The position numbers and the translations under genes were made by a program. This document shows, piece after piece, positions 5,822-8,421 of a stretch of DNA of 8,421 nt (positions are counted from its first letter, which is position 1; the number at the start of each line of letters is the position of its first letter). The notes under the pieces are model-generated. The model saw only the letters and a program-made list of their open reading frames with translations, was not told where the DNA came from and did no database searches. Source of the stretch: Candidatus Hebobacteria bacterium (GTDB lineage: Bacteria; Armatimonadota; Hebobacteria; Hebobacterales; Hebobacteraceae); assembly GCA_029821235.1 (NCBI GenBank), contig JALGTT010000083.1, forward strand, positions 1 to 8,421, written 5' to 3'.

Positions 5822-6160
5822 TCATCCGTTCAGGTGCTGCTGAGGCCGATGCCGCGGGATGGTGTGGAGCGGCCTCCGCCGGAGGTCTCTCACCAGGGGC
5901 AGCCAACGCAGGAGCGCCTTCGCCGCCAGCGCCGCCAACAGAGGCCCGGTGAGCACCACATTGATGTTCCAGCGAACCGCCTCCGCAAACTCGCCATGGA
6001 AGAAGTGGGACAGCGCGCGCACCGTGCCGCAGAAGGGGCAAGTGTGGAAGATGGCGCGGATGAGGCAGAGCGATGGGCCGTGCTCGACCCAGGAGGTGGG
6101 TATCACCATGAGGGCCGCCACCGCGGCCACTATCGCCCCGCGCTGGACGGTCCCTGTCAC
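5822..6160 (-). CDS. DUF2752 small membrane protein
   Basis: A 112-residue protein of the DUF2752 family, function unknown. The family core is visible as L-C-L-I-R-A-I-F-H-T-CPFCGTVRA (31-49), with the CxxCG and Arg signature usually written CPGCGLTRA, followed by HFFHGEFAEAVRWN (52-65). Hydrophobic segments at about 8-22 and 66-86 suggest two membrane helices with the cysteine motif between them. The C-terminus is very basic (R84-R105). The start is GTG at 6160, whose first three bases overlap the TGA of the TM2 gene as GTGA, so translation is probably coupled. The frame is open further upstream to 6451, but that part is out of frame with the TM2 gene and has no family similarity. Pairing of DUF2752 with TM2 genes is, as I recall, common in several phyla, which supports a shared unknown membrane role. 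Confidence 0.85.
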   Translation of the reverse strand: MTGTVQRGAIVAAVAALMVIPTSWVEHGPSLCLIRAIFHTCPFCGTVRALSHFFHGEFAEAVRWNINVVLTGPLLAALAAKALLRWLPLVRDLRRRPLHTIPRHRPQQHLNG

Positions 6161-6465
6161 TTCCGCGCCAGAGGCCGGCCCTCGGCATCCGGCAACTTGT
6201 CCATGGCGATGAGTATCACGTCGATCAGCCACCAGACCCCGCACAGCCCGCCGGTCAGCAGTTTCAGCACCCCCAGCCCCACGTATCCCAGGTAGAAGCG
6301 GTCCACACCGAAGCCGCCCACGAACACGGACAACAGCAACGCCACCAGCCAGTCCTTCTGTTCCTGCTGCCCCGGATTCGCGGCCGGGCTGGAGAGAGAT
6401 GCACCGCAGTTGGGGCAGGTCTGCGCCCCGTCCGCCACTTCGCTGCCACATGAACGACAGATCAT
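6157..6465 (-). CDS. TM2 domain protein with N-terminal zinc ribbon
   Basis: A 102-residue membrane protein. The N-terminus is a zinc ribbon with cysteines C3, C6, C17 and C20 (CRSCG and CPNCG). A short polar linker (21-37) leads to a TM2 domain: helix 1 at about 39-57 with the family motif GGFGVDRFYLGYVGLGVLKL (50-69), and helix 2 at about 70-89 ending in WWLIDVILIAMDK. The DRF/YLG turn is diagnostic. TM2 proteins are widespread and mostly uncharacterised; the ribbon may bind zinc or a partner. The ATG has GGGAGGA about seven bases upstream, a strong ribosome site. It is first in a two-gene unit with DUF2752, linked by a four-base overlap. The fucose-isomerase-like gene ends 127 bases upstream on the same strand, with a hairpin between, so read-through is possible but a separate promoter is more likely. 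Confidence 0.93.
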   Translation of the reverse strand: MICRSCGSEVADGAQTCPNCGASLSSPAANPGQQEQKDWLVALLLSVFVGGFGVDRFYLGYVGLGVLKLLTGGLCGVWWLIDVILIAMDKLPDAEGRPLARK

Positions 6466-6570
6466 GGTCCAGTCCTCCCTGATGCAGCCTGATGTGACGA
6501 CTACGAGACTCTTCTCTGGCTTCAGTTACCTTGTGTCGGGGAACGGTTCCACAACCGAACGCCCGTCGTC

Positions 6571-6585
6571 CCCCTTCGCAAGGGG
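6571..6585 (-). terminator. Short hairpin after the L-fucose isomerase-like gene
   Basis: On the - strand CCCCTT-GCG-AAGGGG forms a 6-bp stem with a three-base loop eight bases after the stop codon. A second, weaker inverted repeat (CGGTT/AACCG, 6544-6557) follows. Neither has a T-tract, so intrinsic termination is only possible, not shown. Confidence 0.35.
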
Positions 6586-6592
6586 CTAGTGG

Positions 6593-8326
6593 TCAGGTCT
6601 GTGCCCGCGATCGCTTCACTTGCACCTCCCCTCCCTCAAGCAGATAGAGCAGGGGCTGGGGGCGGTCGACGCCGGGCAGGTGGGCGGGCCGCTCCTGCCA
6701 CGGGGTCACCGAGAGCACGTTGGCCAGGTCCATCCAGAACTCCAGGCGCGCCGGGTTCAGGCCCCACGTCATGTGGAAGTGATTGGCCGGGGTGTACTGC
6801 TTGTACTCGGCCATGGTGGCGTACTTGGGGGTGACGAAGGTGTGGGGCCAGGTGGGGGTGGAGGTGTTGCACACGGCCTGGGCGAGTTTCCGGGGCAGTT
6901 CCACGGTGGCGGCCTCGTCCCACACCAGGGAGAAGAGGTTGCTGGCCGCGCTGTAGGCAAGGCGGCCGGCCAGGCCCTCGATTCCGCCCGGGGAGATGAA
7001 GGTCACCGAGTTGCCTCCCCCCGGAAAATAGCCCGGGTCCGCCAGAGGCAGGGACACGCCGGCCATGATCTCCTCCACCGAGGCGCCGGGCCTCGCGGCC
7101 CAGTCGAGGGAGGCGCTGCCGGAGTTGTCTCCGTCCACGAAGCCCCGCTTCCGCCACAGGGCCTCCGGCTCCACCTCGCCCATCCCCAGCGACTCGGCGA
7201 GCTGCGCGATCTCCCACGGCTCCCACACCTTCCGGAAATCCATGAAGAGAGGCGGATTCCCGCCCTTCTCCGGGGCTGCCGTGAGCCAGGTGAAGAAGAG
7301 CATGGTGAGCAGGCCCTGCACATCGGCCTCGGTGGCGAAGGGGAGAGGCGCTTTCCGCCCGCGGTGATCGAAGGTGGAGTTGAACAGCGACTCCATCACA
7401 TCGGCGACGGGCAGTGGCATCCCCCGCGGATCCGATCCCCACTCCAGTTGGCTCATGAAGCCGCCGCCCACCGCGTTCAACTCCTCCAGGAGGTCGCGGG
7501 TGATGAGGTACATGGCCAGGCTCTGGTCGAGGCGGGCCCGGTCGTCGGCATCCCGCAGCTCGATGCGGTCTCCCAGGTGGTCGTCCAGCCAGGCGCGGAG
7601 CGCCTCCAATTCCCTCCGGTCGCAGGCCTCCTTGTGGAGCATGTCGGCGAGCAACTTCATGTCCAGCCGGGTGATTTCGATGCCGAAGGTGCGCCGGGTG
7701 GGGATGATGTGGGCGAGCGCGGTCTCCATGCCCATGGAATCGTGGCCGAAGATGACCACGCGCCGGCCCTTGAGGCCCTGATAGGTGACGGCGGCCGCGG
7801 CCCAGTCCACCAGGGCCTCGGCCGTCTTCTCGCTCATCTGCGGCCGCTCCCCGGTGTCGGGCCAGTTGCCGACATTGATGTGCACCAACCGGCCGCACTG
7901 GGCGAGCGCGCCGTGGGCGGCATGGGTGAAGACCACCCCGGGCTTGGGGCCGCTGTTGCCGCAGGTCAGGTTGATGGGCGTATCCCAGGGGAAGTGGGCG
8001 AGGAGCGACAGCAGGCCCAACTGGGGAAAGGCCCAGGTGTCGGGCGCGCAGACGAGCACCCGCACGCCCTCGGCCTGGAACTGGCGGGCCACCGCGTCGG
8101 CCTGGCGCTCGCCGTCCACCAGGATGGGGGAGTAGACGACGCGGACCGGGCTTCCGTCCGGGAGGGCGAGCCGCGGCGCCAGCGCCTCCGCCACCATCTC
8201 CACGATGTTGGCGGCGCGGCGGCGGGAGGCTTGGTCTATGCGAGGGTCACAGGTGGCAAAGACGCCGACCGCCGGCGGCAGCGGCGCGGCGGGCGCTCGA
8301 TCGTCGAGTCTGACAGGCGTGTTCAT
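6593..8326 (-). CDS. L-fucose/L-arabinose isomerase-family protein
   Basis: The 577-residue protein is close to the length of E. coli L-fucose isomerase (591). That enzyme interconverts L-fucose and L-fuculose using Mn2+ held by E337 and D361, with H528 nearby. The same positions appear here as E312 in VMESLFNSTFD (E. coli AEALLNSSFD), D335 in ATEADVQG (ATENDSLNG) and H516 in PANHFHMTWG (GANHGVLTIG). DNSGSASLDW (400-409) and FPGGGNSVTFISPGG (434-448) also match family blocks. The N-terminal half (about 18-280) has the Rossmann-like isomerase fold, with GHDSMGMETA at 194-203 corresponding to the GGVSMGIAGS block. An isomerase acting in the cytoplasm on a deoxy or pentose sugar is likely; the actual substrate is uncertain because overall similarity is low. 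The ATG at 8326 has GGAGGAGGG just upstream, a strong site. No sugar kinase, aldolase or transporter lies in the window to confirm a fucose pathway. Confidence 0.88.
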   Translation of the reverse strand: MNTPVRLDDRAPAAPLPPAVGVFATCDPRIDQASRRRAANIVEMVAEALAPRLALPDGSPVRVVYSPILVDGERQADAVARQFQAEGVRVLVCAPDTWAFPQLGLLSLLAHFPWDTPINLTCGNSGPKPGVVFTHAAHGALAQCGRLVHINVGNWPDTGERPQMSEKTAEALVDWAAAAVTYQGLKGRRVVIFGHDSMGMETALAHIIPTRRTFGIEITRLDMKLLADMLHKEACDRRELEALRAWLDDHLGDRIELRDADDRARLDQSLAMYLITRDLLEELNAVGGGFMSQLEWGSDPRGMPLPVADVMESLFNSTFDHRGRKAPLPFATEADVQGLLTMLFFTWLTAAPEKGGNPPLFMDFRKVWEPWEIAQLAESLGMGEVEPEALWRKRGFVDGDNSGSASLDWAARPGASVEEIMAGVSLPLADPGYFPGGGNSVTFISPGGIEGLAGRLAYSAASNLFSLVWDEAATVELPRKLAQAVCNTSTPTWPHTFVTPKYATMAEYKQYTPANHFHMTWGLNPARLEFWMDLANVLSVTPWQERPAHLPGVDRPQPLLYLLEGGEVQVKRSRAQT

Positions 8327-8421
8327 GGCCCTCCTCCCAGCACAGCGTTTCTCGGCCCGAGCGGGCTTCTACTCCGGGGGCCACTGTTGGATTCCAGGCG
8401 AGCGAGGGGCATTCCTACCAC
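8327..8421 (-). other. Upstream region of the L-fucose isomerase-like gene
   Basis: These last bases contain the ribosome site (GGAGGAGGG next to the ATG) and a GC-rich inverted repeat (GCCCG-CTC-GGGCC type, about 8363-8376). I cannot point to a convincing -10/-35 pair or operator; the promoter may lie outside the window. Confidence 0.3.

Noticed and set aside
6161..6451. Upstream extension of the DUF2752 frame to the ATG at 6451
   Set aside because: It would overlap almost all of the TM2 gene. The extra 97 residues are Arg/Gly-rich with no similarity, and the GTG at 6160 gives a normal-length family member with a coupled start.
6636..7898. 420-codon - strand frame inside the isomerase-like gene
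   Set aside because: It is the same strand in another frame, with an Arg/Gly/Pro-rich low-complexity translation. The 577-residue frame has the conserved isomerase blocks.

Overview
The window is GC-rich bacterial DNA. The encoded tRNA CCA tail, the RHS-repeat debris, and the mix of an ADP-ribosylglycohydrolase-fold protein with a beta-sandwich tail, a distant L-fucose isomerase relative and a TM2/DUF2752 pair suggest an environmental lineage such as Armatimonadota or Planctomycetota. That placement is inference from gene content only, and no marker in the window fixes it.

Left part (1-2300, + strand): this part looks accessory. A 247-residue protein of unknown function with a run of 14 glycines (13-756) is followed 14 bases later by a probable lipoprotein with a beta-propeller-like body (771-1826). 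Next comes a non-coding stretch holding a G-quadruplex-type tract, a short broken piece of an RHS-repeat core (about 1971-2131) and a GC-rich palindrome (2135-2156) that begins where the RHS similarity stops. The layout resembles a decayed RHS locus (variable tip, small partner gene, orphan core fragment), but the window does not prove it.

Boundary (2301-2398, - strand): a complete tRNA-Ala(GGC) gene with the G3:U70 identity pair, encoded CCA and a perfect TATAAT -10 box. Its 3' end faces the accessory-looking side.

Right part (2419-8421): this part looks like ordinary metabolic and transport genes. A 637-residue ADP-ribosylglycohydrolase-fold protein (- strand) appears to have lost most of the metal-binding aspartates and carries C-terminal beta-sandwich domains. 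It is divergent from a CPA2-type sodium/proton antiporter (+ strand) with the electrogenic Asp-Asp motif. The antiporter converges on a two-gene unit read from the - strand: a zinc-ribbon TM2 protein whose stop overlaps the GTG start of a DUF2752 membrane protein (GTGA overlap). Upstream of that unit, on the same strand, is a 577-residue L-fucose isomerase-family protein that keeps the catalytic Glu, Asp and His.

I found no integrase, transposase, CRISPR array or convincing new defence system. The observations most worth following are the degenerate ADP-ribosylglycohydrolase, the RHS-like remnant beside the tRNA, and the unrecognised poly-glycine protein with its lipoprotein partner.
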